From positions 1 to 18,180 of the forward strand of contig JAAYLQ010000031.1 of NCBI GenBank assembly GCA_012521805.1: a stretch of 18,180 bases of DNA, written 5' to 3'. Shown piece by piece: positions 6,484-14,353 of this stretch (position 1 is its first letter; every line of letters begins with the position of its first letter). A model generated the notes under the pieces. That model searched no databases and was not told the origin of the DNA. It saw only the letters and a list, made by a program, of their open reading frames with translations. Both the position numbers and the translations under genes were made by a program. The DNA is from Bacillota bacterium (GTDB lineage Bacteria; Bacillota; Limnochordia; Darwinibacteriales; DTU012).

Positions 6484-8238
6484 CTAAATAAACAAGTGCG
6501 CTGCCTGATTGATCAGACCGCCGAGGACCAGCGCTGAAATTATCGTCAGGGTCGAAATGGTTACCGCAACCCTGACGCTGAATTCTTTGGTTAAAACGCC
6601 GAAGACACTCAGGCAGGGTAAATACAGCAGCCCGACTGTGGCACCCACGAAGGCCTGCAGGGGCGTTAAGTTTAATGCCAGCAGTGGTGCAACTGACATT
6701 TCTCGGCGCACAATCCCTAAGATCAGGGCAATTACTGCTTCGGAAGGCAGGCCGAGCCAGCGGCTGACGATCGGTTCAGCATATACAGCAGCTGCGTCCA
6801 GCAGTCCAGTTTCTTTGAGTAAGGCTGCGATCACAATTGAAAGCAGCATCGGCAGCTCCGCGTCATAGACAAAGTGCTTCATCCGGATCAACAGTTTTCT
6901 GGTATAGGCTTTGGGTTCCGGAATCAGCAGGTTCGGCACTTCAATAATCAAAGGTTCTACTGTACCGTCAATCAGTCTGCCTGCGATCAGAGTAGCGGTA
7001 ACCATAATCAGCAGGGAGAAGAGGATCATGGCTGCCAGCAGCCAGGCTGAGTAATTCCCCAGCAGACTAATTAAAGCTCCTGTTTGGGAGATGCAGGGAA
7101 CAGCAAAGCAGACTGCGGTGCTGATGATCAGCCGCTCTTTCCGGGAGCTGGCCGCCCGGCTGCCGATGATTGCCGGCACAGCACAGCCGTAACCCATCAC
7201 GATATTAATCAGACTGCCGCCCTGGACGCCCAGTTTGCGCATAATATTATCAAAAAGAACGCTCACCCGAGGCAGGTAGCCTGAGTCCTCTAAGAAAGAA
7301 AAGACCACATAAAATAAGAACACATAAGGTAGAATCAGGGCGATAATCCACTCAAAACTGATCACAAAGATCCCATATTCTCCGACTAAAATGTTCAGCA
7401 GCATCCCTTCAGGAATAAAGGACGTAAACAAAGTGCGGAAGAATGGCACGAGAACCTGATTCACCAGGGGCAGCAGCAGGACTGCTCTTAACGCCTTTCC
7501 TGCCCCCACCACTACGCCGATACTTAACAGCATTACGAGAATCGCGATGGGGATTCCAGGGAAGGGCTGCATCATCCTGCTGCCTAAACGATCTAACCTG
7601 CTTAAGCTTGAGTTGTTGTGTTTCCTCACTTTGCAGGTTATTTCGCGAGCCCGGACCCGGGTGTCAAAGTTCAGCGGTTTGCTGCTAACCTCCCCGCTGT
7701 CCTCCCGGCTGATCACAGACTTGAGGGCAGTTTTTAATTCTTTGAGGCCCTGCTGTTTGACCACTACTGTTGGCACCACCGGCCAGCCCAGCTCCTGCTC
7801 CAGGAGTTTGACATCAATTTCGTAACCGCGGCGCTCAGCCACATCCATCAGGTTCAAAGCATAAACAATTGGGATACCGTATTTCTGCAGTTCCAGTCCC
7901 AGCCGCAAATTGCGCTCCAAATTGCTGGCATCTAAAACACAGAGCAGCGCCACAGCGCCGCTTTCCATGAACTGCACTGCCACTGCTTCTGCCTCTGACG
8001 AGGCGGTCATGGAGTAGATTCCCGGCACATCAATCAGGGTATAGTTTGTGCCGTCAAGCACAAGTTCACCTTCCATATAAGTCACGGTGGTTCCCGCGTA
8101 GTTGGAGCTGATGGCATGGATACCTGTCAGTTCAGTAAAAAACACACTTTTACCCACATTGGGGTTGCCGATTAAGAGAATTTTGTTTTCTAGTTCGAAT
8201 ACGCGTGTATCTGTTTGGATCTGGTGACACGAAGACAT
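6484..8238 (-). CDS. feoB: Ferrous iron transporter FeoB, divergent
   Basis: This 584-residue protein joins a cytoplasmic GTPase domain to a membrane permease for Fe(II) uptake. G motifs: G1 GNPNVGKS at 24-31, the G2 Thr in YAGTTVT (48-54), G3 DVPG at 70-73 and G4 NLMD at 129-132. After a linker come two Gate-type membrane halves with GYGCAVPA at 349-356 and, in the second half, RREMSVAPL (511-519) and YLPCLSVFGVLTKEF (539-552). The usual second-Cys motif of the first half (SCxARLP in E. coli-type FeoB) reads VPCISQTG at 380-387. It is shorter than E. coli FeoB (773 residues), with reduced linker and C-terminal parts. The feoA stop and feoB start share a TGATG, so translation is coupled. A related metal such as Mn(II) is possible, but feoA and the Fur box favour iron. 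Confidence 0.93.
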   Translation of the reverse strand: MSSCHQIQTDTRVFELENKILLIGNPNVGKSVFFTELTGIHAISSNYAGTTVTYMEGELVLDGTNYTLIDVPGIYSMTASSEAEAVAVQFMESGAVALLCVLDASNLERNLRLGLELQKYGIPIVYALNLMDVAERRGYEIDVKLLEQELGWPVVPTVVVKQQGLKELKTALKSVISREDSGEVSSKPLNFDTRVRAREITCKVRKHNNSSLSRLDRLGSRMMQPFPGIPIAILVMLLSIGVVVGAGKALRAVLLLPLVNQVLVPFFRTLFTSFIPEGMLLNILVGEYGIFVISFEWIIALILPYVFLFYVVFSFLEDSGYLPRVSVLFDNIMRKLGVQGGSLINIVMGYGCAVPAIIGSRAASSRKERLIISTAVCFAVPCISQTGALISLLGNYSAWLLAAMILFSLLIMVTATLIAGRLIDGTVEPLIIEVPNLLIPEPKAYTRKLLIRMKHFVYDAELPMLLSIVIAALLKETGLLDAAAVYAEPIVSRWLGLPSEAVIALILGIVRREMSVAPLLALNLTPLQAFVGATVGLLYLPCLSVFGVLTKEFSVRVAVTISTLTIISALVLGGLINQAAHLFI

Positions 8239-8510
8239 CAGCTGGCAACCTCCTCAACTAAGATCTGCCTGGCAATGTCTTTGCCTAAAGCAACGGTTGC
8301 CGTATCGATCTTGAGCAAAACAGGGCCACCAAAGCGGTATTTATTTTGGACAGTAATCAGGGCGTCGCTGCAGATTCCCAGGCTGTCCAGTAACGGATGC
8401 TCCGGCATTGCCACTACTCTGCAGCAGCAGTTTTTTTGGACATCGTATAAGCATTTATGCTCAGGCTTTGACTTAACGACCGCTTTCACAAACATACCCC
8501 CATGATTCAT
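8238..8510 (-). CDS. feoA: FeoA-domain protein
   Basis: This is a small SH3-like FeoA domain of up to 90 residues. It has the family pattern LxxLGICxxxxITVxxxxRFGGPVLLKI...ALGKDIARQILV. FeoA proteins bind FeoB and support Fe(II) transport. It also has a CCC run at residues 28-30. It is the first gene of the operon, 20 bases after the Fur box. The start is uncertain. The ATG at 8510 has no SD. A GTG seven codons later has GGGGG seven bases upstream and would give a protein beginning at VKAVVKSK. The product is little changed either way. The TGA stop overlaps the feoB ATG. Confidence 0.88.
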   Translation of the reverse strand: MNHGGMFVKAVVKSKPEHKCLYDVQKNCCCRVVAMPEHPLLDSLGICSDALITVQNKYRFGGPVLLKIDTATVALGKDIARQILVEEVAS

Positions 8511-8529
8511 TTTTACAACATGCTATGCA

Positions 8530-8548
8530 AATGAAAATCATTTTCATT
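8530..8548 (-). promoter_or_regulatory. Fur box of the feo operon
   Basis: AATGAAAATCATTTTCATT is a perfect 9-1-9 inverted repeat. Its core TGAAAATCATTTTCA matches the Gram-positive 7-1-7 Fur consensus TGATAATNATTATCA with one symmetric change. It starts 11 bases after the -10 box, over the expected transcription start, so iron-loaded Fur would block RNA polymerase. Zur and PerR boxes share this architecture, but the feo genes favour Fur. Confidence 0.88.
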
Positions 8549-8559
8549 CATTAGTTAAT

Positions 8560-8588
8560 ATTATAGGCTTGGAGAATACTAGAGTCAA
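8560..8588 (-). promoter_or_regulatory. Sigma-A promoter of the feo operon
   Basis: On the minus strand TTGACT (8588-8583) and TATAAT (8565-8560) are separated by exactly 17 bases. This is the best promoter in the window. Transcription should start near 8553, at the edge of the Fur box, and run through feoA, feoB and the three following genes. Confidence 0.87.
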
Positions 8589-8726
8589 GCAGTTGAAACA
8601 CAAAAGAATAATATTACCCGGGAAATAAAGGTAATTTTAGTACTTGTGAACCAGTTTTGGTGCGAAGGGAATGGTTTTGCTCGAGGAGAACCTAGGGATA
8701 TCACACTAATGTTAGGAGGCCTATTG

Positions 8727-9455
8727 ATGAACAAGTTGATGAGAAGCCTATGGGTGGGACTGTGCATCCTGATGCTGACCGCTGGTGCTGCAGCTGGCGG
8801 CAGTAACCCAGAGATTTTAGCGGAAGCTCATAGTCTGCTGGCAACCAAGGAGGTGCCAAATATTGAAAGGGCGATTGAGCTTTTGGAAGCTTTCTTGGCT
8901 CAGACTGAAGAGAACTCGGAGCTCTTGTGGTCCCTGGCTAAAGCTTATCTATATTTAGGAGACCGGAGTGAGGATAACAAGTTAAATTGGTTTGAAACAG
9001 GCAAAGCGTATGCTGATCGGGCGGTGGCAGCAGATGCAAACAATCCCCATGCTTATTACTGGCAGGGGGCATTAATTGGCAGAATTGGTCAAACTAAGGG
9101 AATATTAAACAGTTTGTTTATGATCAAGCCGCTGCAGCAAGCGATGGAGCGGGTGCTGGAAATTGATGATCAGTATGCAGATGCGTACTTTGTGCTGAGC
9201 AGCCTGTATGATCAGGCTCCTGGATGGCCGATCAGTGTCGGCAACCGCAATAAAGCACTGGAAATGATTGAGATTGCGCTGGAGTTAGATCCAGATAATC
9301 CTTCTTATCTGGTGCAGCTGGCAAAAGTGTTGGTCAGCCACCGGCGTCGGGACGAGGCACTCCAGGTATTATCAGCAGCTTTTGCCCATCCAGAAATGGA
9401 GATCGACCAAATTTTAAGGAGCGATGCGGAAAAGCTGTTGGCTGAGCTGCAGTAG
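8727..9455 (+). CDS. Secreted TPR-repeat protein
   Basis: I chose the ATG at 8727 because AGGAGG lies seven bases upstream and the product then starts with a clear signal peptide (MNKLMRSLWVGLCILMLTAG, cleavage after the AxA at about 21-23). The frame is open from 8646, but that would bury the signal. The mature part is made of TPR-like helical pairs, clearest at about 45-75 (AIELLEAFLAQTEENSELLW), 135-165 and 176-215 (ALEMIEIALELDPDNPSYL). There is no lipobox Cys, so it should be released or wall-associated. The WPISVGNRNKALEM stretch recalls TRAP-transporter-associated TatT-type TPR proteins, but no TRAP genes are nearby. TPR proteins act as scaffolds; the partner is unknown. It is divergent from the feo operon and 71 bases before the GH3 gene. 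The 8589-8726 stretch shows no convincing plus-strand promoter. Confidence 0.82.
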   Translation: MNKLMRSLWVGLCILMLTAGAAAGGSNPEILAEAHSLLATKEVPNIERAIELLEAFLAQTEENSELLWSLAKAYLYLGDRSEDNKLNWFETGKAYADRAVAADANNPHAYYWQGALIGRIGQTKGILNSLFMIKPLQQAMERVLEIDDQYADAYFVLSSLYDQAPGWPISVGNRNKALEMIEIALELDPDNPSYLVQLAKVLVSHRRRDEALQVLSAAFAHPEMEIDQILRSDAEKLLAELQ

Positions 9456-9526
9456 AGGCTGGAAAGAGGAAAGATGATCCAAATCGGGAATACAATAGGT
9501 AGATCTTGGAAAGGAGTGCGGTGCTT

Positions 9527-11710
9527 GTGAGTGAAGTTCCTATTTTTAGACAGCCTGATCGGCCGCTAGAGGAGCGGATTGATGATCTCCTCAGCCGCAT
9601 GACGCTGGAGGAAAAAATCAGCCAAATGCTCTACTTTTCTTCAGCGGTCGGCCGCTTAGGTATTCCCGAGTATTGTTGGTGGAATGAGGCTCTCCATGGA
9701 GTAGCTCGGGCGGGAGTGGCAACAATCTTTCCCCAGGCAATCGGTATGGCAGCTTCCTTCAACAAAGAACTGCTGCATCAGGTGGCATCGGTAATTGCCA
9801 CTGAGGGCAGGGCTAAATACAATGCTTCCCGGAAGCATGAGGATCGGGGTATTTATAAAGGGATAACTTTTTGGTCGCCAACAATTAATATCTTCCGGGA
9901 TCCCCGCTGGGGCAGGGGTCAGGAAACATACGGAGAGGATCCATATTTAACCGGAAGATTAGCAGTAGCATTTATCAAGGGACTTCAGGGGGATGATCCC
10001 CGCTACTTGAAAACAGCTGCCTGTGCTAAGCATTTTGCTGTTCACAGCGGACCAGAGATGAAGCGCCATGAGTTTGACGCGGTTGTCAGCGAGAAAGATC
10101 TGCGGGAAACTTATCTGCCGGCGTTTCGCGATGCAGTGAAAGAAGCTAAAGTTGAATCGGTAATGGGTGCCTATAACCGGGTTAACGGTGAACCGGCGTG
10201 CGGCAGTGAAAAACTGCTCCAGAAAATCCTGCGGGAAGAGTGGGGCTTTGAAGGCCATGTGGTATCTGACTGCGGCGCGATTAAAGATATTTACGCAGAC
10301 CATAAAGTGGTGGATACTCCGGCCGAGGCTGCTGCTGTGGCGGTGAATAATGGCTGTGATTTAAACTGCGGCTGGGTCTTTGAACACCTTGGTGAAGCAG
10401 TGGAGCAGGGTTTAATTAAGGAAGAAACTATCGATCAGGCAGTAAGAAGGCTGCTGAGAACGCGCTTTAAACTAGGAATGTTTGATCCGGAAGAGATGGT
10501 GCCCTTCAATCAGATTCCCTACACAGTTAACGACTGTGAGGAGCACCGCCAGCTGGCGCGCCAGACTGCAAGGGAATCAATTGTTCTATTGAAAAACGAA
10601 AACTCACTGCTGCCGCTGGATAAAAACAAAATCAAGTCGATCGCGGTAATTGGACCTAATGCGGACAGCCGAGATGTGCTGATCGGCAATTATTTTGGAG
10701 TTGCTTCAAAATACGTGCCGGTTTTAGCTGGCATTCAAGGAGCGGTTAATCCGGACACACGGGTTTACTACGCCCCCGGCTGTGATTTAGCCAACACGAA
10801 ACCATCCGCTTGGGGCAGACAGCCGACCGCTGGTTTTGCTGAAGCCTTGACTGCAGCTGAACATGCGGATGTGGTCATTATGTGCATGGGACTCTCACCA
10901 AAGTTAGAGGGTGAGCAGGGAGCGTCTGCAGCGTCCGATGGAGGCGGAGATAAACTTGGTTTAGATCTGCCGGGAATGCAGGAGGAGCTCTTAAAGGCGG
11001 TCCATGCAGTTGGCAAGCCGATTGTACTGGTATTGTTTAACGGCAGTCCTGTGGCAATTAACTGGGCACAGGAACATATTCCCGCGATTATTGAAGCCTG
11101 GTATCCTGGTCAGGAAGGGGGCAACGCTATTGCGGATGTGATCTTTGGGGATTACAATCCTGGTGGGCGGCTTCCGGTAACTTTTGTTAAATCCCTGGAT
11201 CAGGTGCCGGATTTTGAGGATTACAGTATGCAGAACAGAACCTACCGGTTCTTTAACGATACACCTCTCTATCCCTTTGGCTACGGTTTAAGCTATACTG
11301 AGTTCAGGTACTCAGATCTTACCCTAGATCTGGATCAGGTGGATGCCGGCACAGATTTTGAGATTAAGGTTTCTGTGTGTGTGGAAAATGTTGGGGAGCG
11401 CACTGGGGATGAAGTTGTCCAGCTCTATGTTAAGGACTTAGAAGCCAGTGTTCCCGTTCCGAACTGGGATCTGAGGGGTTTTGAACGGATCACACTCAAG
11501 CCCGGGGAAAAGCAGGTGGTTGAGTTTACCTTAAATAGAAGGCAGTTAGCCCTCATTGATGAGGACGGCAGGTGTGTGCTTGAGCCAGGTAAGTTTGCGG
11601 TTTATGTTGGCGGACAGCAGCCGGATGCTAGAAGTGCTGAGCTGACCGGCCAGCAAGTTCTCAAACAGGAGTTAACTGTAACTGGTAGTGAAGTGGAACT
11701 AGAATATTAA
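9527..11710 (+). CDS. Glycoside hydrolase family 3, beta-glucosidase/beta-xylosidase type, cytoplasmic
   Basis: This protein of about 727 residues hydrolyses terminal beta-linked sugars from short oligosaccharides with retention of configuration. In order: the GH3 N-terminal TIM barrel, with IFRDPRWGRGQETYGEDPYL near 122-141, CAKHF near 166-170 and the nucleophile in VVSDCGA (D248); the alpha/beta sandwich domain, with the candidate acid/base Glu in SPKLEGE (457-463); and a C-terminal fibronectin-III-like domain (about 600-695), after the typical PLYPFGYGLSYTEF. There is no signal peptide, so imported oligosaccharides are the likely substrate. GTG at 9527 is chosen because AAAGGAG lies 10 bases upstream; GTG at 9521 and TTG at 9506 are alternatives. 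The overall pattern is closest to the xylosidase/glucosidase branch; exact sugar specificity is not readable. No sugar transporter is adjacent. A terminator follows the stop. Confidence 0.92.
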   Translation: MSEVPIFRQPDRPLEERIDDLLSRMTLEEKISQMLYFSSAVGRLGIPEYCWWNEALHGVARAGVATIFPQAIGMAASFNKELLHQVASVIATEGRAKYNASRKHEDRGIYKGITFWSPTINIFRDPRWGRGQETYGEDPYLTGRLAVAFIKGLQGDDPRYLKTAACAKHFAVHSGPEMKRHEFDAVVSEKDLRETYLPAFRDAVKEAKVESVMGAYNRVNGEPACGSEKLLQKILREEWGFEGHVVSDCGAIKDIYADHKVVDTPAEAAAVAVNNGCDLNCGWVFEHLGEAVEQGLIKEETIDQAVRRLLRTRFKLGMFDPEEMVPFNQIPYTVNDCEEHRQLARQTARESIVLLKNENSLLPLDKNKIKSIAVIGPNADSRDVLIGNYFGVASKYVPVLAGIQGAVNPDTRVYYAPGCDLANTKPSAWGRQPTAGFAEALTAAEHADVVIMCMGLSPKLEGEQGASAASDGGGDKLGLDLPGMQEELLKAVHAVGKPIVLVLFNGSPVAINWAQEHIPAIIEAWYPGQEGGNAIADVIFGDYNPGGRLPVTFVKSLDQVPDFEDYSMQNRTYRFFNDTPLYPFGYGLSYTEFRYSDLTLDLDQVDAGTDFEIKVSVCVENVGERTGDEVVQLYVKDLEASVPVPNWDLRGFERITLKPGEKQVVEFTLNRRQLALIDEDGRCVLEPGKFAVYVGGQQPDARSAELTGQQVLKQELTVTGSEVELEY

Positions 11711-11721
11711 ACAGATAACAG

Positions 11722-11750
11722 GCACCGTTTCCTCAAGGAGGCGGTGCTTT
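11722..11750 (+). terminator. Intrinsic terminator after the GH3 gene
   Basis: GCACCG (11722-11727) pairs with CGGTGC (11742-11747), with further CCT/AGG pairing inside, followed by TTTAGTT. It lies 12 bases after the GH3 stop and before the bceR-like gene. The U tract is short. Confidence 0.6.
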
Positions 11751-11785
11751 AGTTAACAGCCAATGGATTAGGGGTGAGTTCATCG

Positions 11786-12460
11786 ATGTACAGAGTTTTA
11801 ATAATCGAAGATGATCAAACAATAGCTGAGATTATTGAACAGAAGCTGCAGAGCTGGGGTTATCAAACCTATCGGGCGGCAGATTATCAAAACATCTTAG
11901 CTGAGTTTGCCCAGTTTGCACCCCATTTAGTGCTCCTGGACATCAATCTTCCCTATTACGATGGCTTCTATTGGTGCAGTAAAATTAGGGAGCTGTCCAG
12001 TGTGCCGATCATTATCATTTCTTCCCGGGATTCGGACAGCGATAAAATTCGCGGGATTATGCAGGGGAGCGATGACTATCTGGAAAAGCCATTTTCCATG
12101 GAGCTGTTAATTGCCAAGGTTCAGGCAGCCCTGCGCCGAGCTTACGCCTATCAGGATCAGTCCTTAAATGTGCTCCAGTATCAGGATTTGATTCTCGATC
12201 CGGAGCGGCTTACTGTTTTCTGCGGTGAGCATGAAATTGAGCTGACGCCAAATGAATCAAAGATTTTGGCGGTCCTAATCCGCAATCAGCAGAAAACAGT
12301 CAGTCGGGCTTATCTTATGAAAGCGCTCTGGGATGATCAGAGCTTTGTTGATGACAATACTTTGACTGTAAACGTCAACAGGCTGCGGCGGAAGCTGGCT
12401 GAAGTCGGTTTAGATCGCTACATAAAAACAGTCAAAGGGGAAGGATATGTTTTAAAATGA
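11786..12460 (+). CDS. bceR: OmpR-family response regulator, BceR type
   Basis: This 224-residue protein has a receiver domain and a winged-helix DNA-binding domain. It has the acidic pair (E8, D9, D10), phosphoacceptor D52 in LVLLDINLP, the switch Ser in IIISSR and K101 in LEKPF. The PYYDGFYWCSKIRELSSVP stretch is characteristic of BceR-like regulators. The C-terminal half (ELTPNESKILAVLI, then NVNRLRRKL and VKGEGYVLK) is the OmpR-type domain. The ATG at 11786 is preferred because AGGGGTGAG lies seven bases upstream; the GTG at 11774 falls inside that SD. The stop overlaps the kinase start (ATGA). It should activate the ABC genes downstream when bacitracin-like or lantibiotic-like peptides are sensed; the inducing compound is unknown. 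Confidence 0.92.
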   Translation: MYRVLIIEDDQTIAEIIEQKLQSWGYQTYRAADYQNILAEFAQFAPHLVLLDINLPYYDGFYWCSKIRELSSVPIIIISSRDSDSDKIRGIMQGSDDYLEKPFSMELLIAKVQAALRRAYAYQDQSLNVLQYQDLILDPERLTVFCGEHEIELTPNESKILAVLIRNQQKTVSRAYLMKALWDDQSFVDDNTLTVNVNRLRRKLAEVGLDRYIKTVKGEGYVLK

Positions 12461-13479
12461 GGGTGAAAGATTATTTCCATGAGCGCTGGCTGGTTTATCT
12501 CTTTATTTTAACAGCCTTTGGTTTTGCCTGGGCAGTCTATAAACTGGATCTGGGTCTAAATCTGACTGAGTCTAATGCTCGCTATATTCTGATTGGATGG
12601 CTGCTGCTGTTACTGGTTTTTGCAGCTGTAGATTACATCAGTTTCAGCAATCGGTTTAATAAGCTGTTCAAACACCTCAGGGATAACCCGTTAAGTGATT
12701 TCAGCCATTTCAGCTATCCCACTGACCGGGTGCTGGTGGAAAAAATCAGGGCATTAGCTTTAGAGTATGAAGAGTTTAAAGCGGGGATCCGCACTAAATC
12801 TGCGGCCCAGCTGGATTTTATCACTAAATGGCTGCACGATGTGAAGGTGCCGATTGCCGCAGCTAGGCTGATTTTAGACAATCCGGATCTGAGTTTATCT
12901 GGGGATTATCGGAGACTGGATCAGGAGTTAACCGCGATTGAAGAAGCGGTGCAGAAAGTGTTTTATGAGCTGAAGTCAGAAAGCTTTTATGAGGACTATA
13001 AAATCAGCAGGGTGAGCACTAAGGCCCTGATCGCTGGTGCCCTCAAAGGCTATTCCAATCTGTTCAGCTATAAGAAGCTGGATATCAGAATCAGCGGCGG
13101 GGAGGCACAGGTTCTGACAGATCCCAAATGGAGTACTTATATTCTCACCCAATTGATTTCTAACGCTGTTAAGTATACGCCGGAGGGCGGGAAAATCACG
13201 ATTTCCACTACAGCAGACAAAAATCGAGTGACAATTGGGGTCAAAAACACCGGCCCAGGAATTGCGCCTCAAGATTTGGGACAGGTGTTCAACAAAGGCT
13301 ATACCTCTTCGGAAGGGCGGTCTGGGGGCAGCGCTACTGGTTACGGCTTATATTTAGCCAAGAAGCTGGCAGATCTGCTTGGTCATGATCTGACCTGCGA
13401 TTCCCATTATGGGGAGTATGCGGTTTTTTACCTTTCCTTCAGTGAATCTGCCACCCTCCATGATGTGACAAAAATGTAA
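12457..13479 (+). CDS. bceS: Intramembrane-sensing histidine kinase, BceS type
   Basis: This 340-residue kinase has two membrane helices near residues 11-28 and 43-60, separated by only about 14 residues, so there is no external sensor domain. Kinases of this type take their signal from the partner ABC transporter. The dimerisation helix carries the phosphorylated His in KWLHDVKVPIAA (H127). The ATPase domain has the N box LISNAVKYT (N236), the G1-type NTGPGIAP, an F-box-like VFNKGYTSSEG and the G2-type GYGLYLAKKLADLLG. It overlaps the regulator gene by four bases. Its last codons and stop lie inside the BceR-type operator of the next gene. It phosphorylates the upstream regulator. Confidence 0.92.
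   Translation: MRVKDYFHERWLVYLFILTAFGFAWAVYKLDLGLNLTESNARYILIGWLLLLLVFAAVDYISFSNRFNKLFKHLRDNPLSDFSHFSYPTDRVLVEKIRALALEYEEFKAGIRTKSAAQLDFITKWLHDVKVPIAAARLILDNPDLSLSGDYRRLDQELTAIEEAVQKVFYELKSESFYEDYKISRVSTKALIAGALKGYSNLFSYKKLDIRISGGEAQVLTDPKWSTYILTQLISNAVKYTPEGGKITISTTADKNRVTIGVKNTGPGIAPQDLGQVFNKGYTSSEGRSGGSATGYGLYLAKKLADLLGHDLTCDSHYGEYAVFYLSFSESATLHDVTKM
13466..13479 (+). promoter_or_regulatory. BceR-type operator TGACA-N4-TGTAA with downstream half-site
   Basis: TGACAAAAATGTAA matches the known BceR consensus TNACA-N4-TGTAA in every fixed position. Its last three bases are the stop codon of the kinase gene. A second AATGTAAG occurs 21 bases (two helical turns) downstream, with TGTAA at 13496-13500 but no ACA half. 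The full site lies about 55 bases before the -10 box of the ABC genes. Confidence 0.8.
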
Positions 13480-13510
13480 GGTTGCCGCGGTAGAATGTAA
13501 GCTGAAACGA

Positions 13511-13539
13511 TTTTGCCGGCGGTTTGCCTCAGCTATAAT
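13511..13539 (+). promoter_or_regulatory. Promoter of the bceAB-like genes
   Basis: A perfect TATAAT -10 lies at 13534-13539. At 17 bases upstream the -35 position reads TTTTGC (13511-13516), a poor match. A strong -10 with a weak -35 downstream of a BceR operator is what an activator-dependent promoter should look like. Confidence 0.7.
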
Positions 13540-13570
13540 AAACTCATCAAGTGATGAGGAGGTAGTGCAG

Positions 13571-14353
13571 ATGGAAATTCTGCGGGTGGAGAATATCAGC
13601 AAAGTATATGGAACAAAGCGATCTGCCAAGCAGTTTCGCGCCCTGAACAATATCAGCTTTTCGGTGAAAAAGGGAGAATTTCTTGGGGTAATGGGGCCTT
13701 CCGGTTCAGGAAAGACCACGCTGTTGAATATTATCGGAAGTATTGACCGGCCAACAACCGGCAGGTGCATTATCGACGGCCAGGATCTGACTAAACTAAA
13801 TAAGAATCAGCTGGCGCAGCACCGGATCAAAAATATCGGGTTTATCTTTCAAGATTATAATCTCCTGGAAACAATGACTTTAAAAGAAAATATCATTCTC
13901 CCGCTGGCTCTGCATGGCTATAAAGTTAGGGAGATGGAAGCAAAACTAGCTCGGTTAAGCCATGATCTGGGCATCACCGGTGTGCTGGATAAGTATCCTT
14001 ATGAGGTTTCCGGTGGTGAACAGCAGCGGGCTGCTGCCTGCCGGGCGGTGATCACCAATCCCAAAATTATTCTGGCTGATGAGCCCACCGGCAATCTTGA
14101 TTCCAAATCCGGCAGGGCGCTCCTGGATTTGCTCACGCTGATCAATCAAAAGTATCAAGCGACAATTCTGATGGTAACCCATGATGTCTTTGCCGCCAGC
14201 TACTGTCAAAAGATTATGTTTATTCGCGATGGGGAAATTTACAATGAGCTGTATGCTGGGGAAAGCAAAAGACAGTTTTTTGATGCGATTATTGATGTAA
14301 TGAGTGTGCTGGGAGGTGCCGATAATGAAGCTGATTACTTTAGCCATTCGTAA
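13571..14353 (+). CDS. bceA: ABC transporter ATPase, BceA type
   Basis: This 260-residue ATPase has Walker A GPSGSGKTT (42-50), a Q loop in FIFQDYNLL, signature VSGGEQ (146-151), Walker B IILADEP and H204 in VTHD. It belongs to the MacB/BceA branch, whose members work with a single 10-helix permease. ATG at 13571 is chosen because GAGGAGG lies eight bases upstream; the GTG at 13565 is too close to that SD. With the permease it is expected to free cell-wall lipid intermediates from peptide antibiotics and to signal flux to the kinase. A CTCATC/GATGAG hairpin in the leader touches the SD. Its 3' end overlaps the permease gene by 29 bases. Confidence 0.93.
   Translation: MEILRVENISKVYGTKRSAKQFRALNNISFSVKKGEFLGVMGPSGSGKTTLLNIIGSIDRPTTGRCIIDGQDLTKLNKNQLAQHRIKNIGFIFQDYNLLETMTLKENIILPLALHGYKVREMEAKLARLSHDLGITGVLDKYPYEVSGGEQQRAAACRAVITNPKIILADEPTGNLDSKSGRALLDLLTLINQKYQATILMVTHDVFAASYCQKIMFIRDGEIYNELYAGESKRQFFDAIIDVMSVLGGADNEADYFSHS

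Noticed and set aside
8589..8726. Possible riboswitch or plus-strand promoter ahead of the TPR gene
   Set aside because: I found no stable conserved fold and no -35/-10 pair with good spacing; only the minus-strand feo promoter is convincing.
9334..9600. Minus-strand frame spanning the TPR/GH3 junction
   Set aside because: No SD, no recognisable protein, and it covers the ends of two well-supported plus-strand genes.
13354..13770. Minus-strand frame across the bceS-bceA gap
   Set aside because: It crosses the operator, promoter and two conserved coding regions on the other strand and shows no family resemblance.
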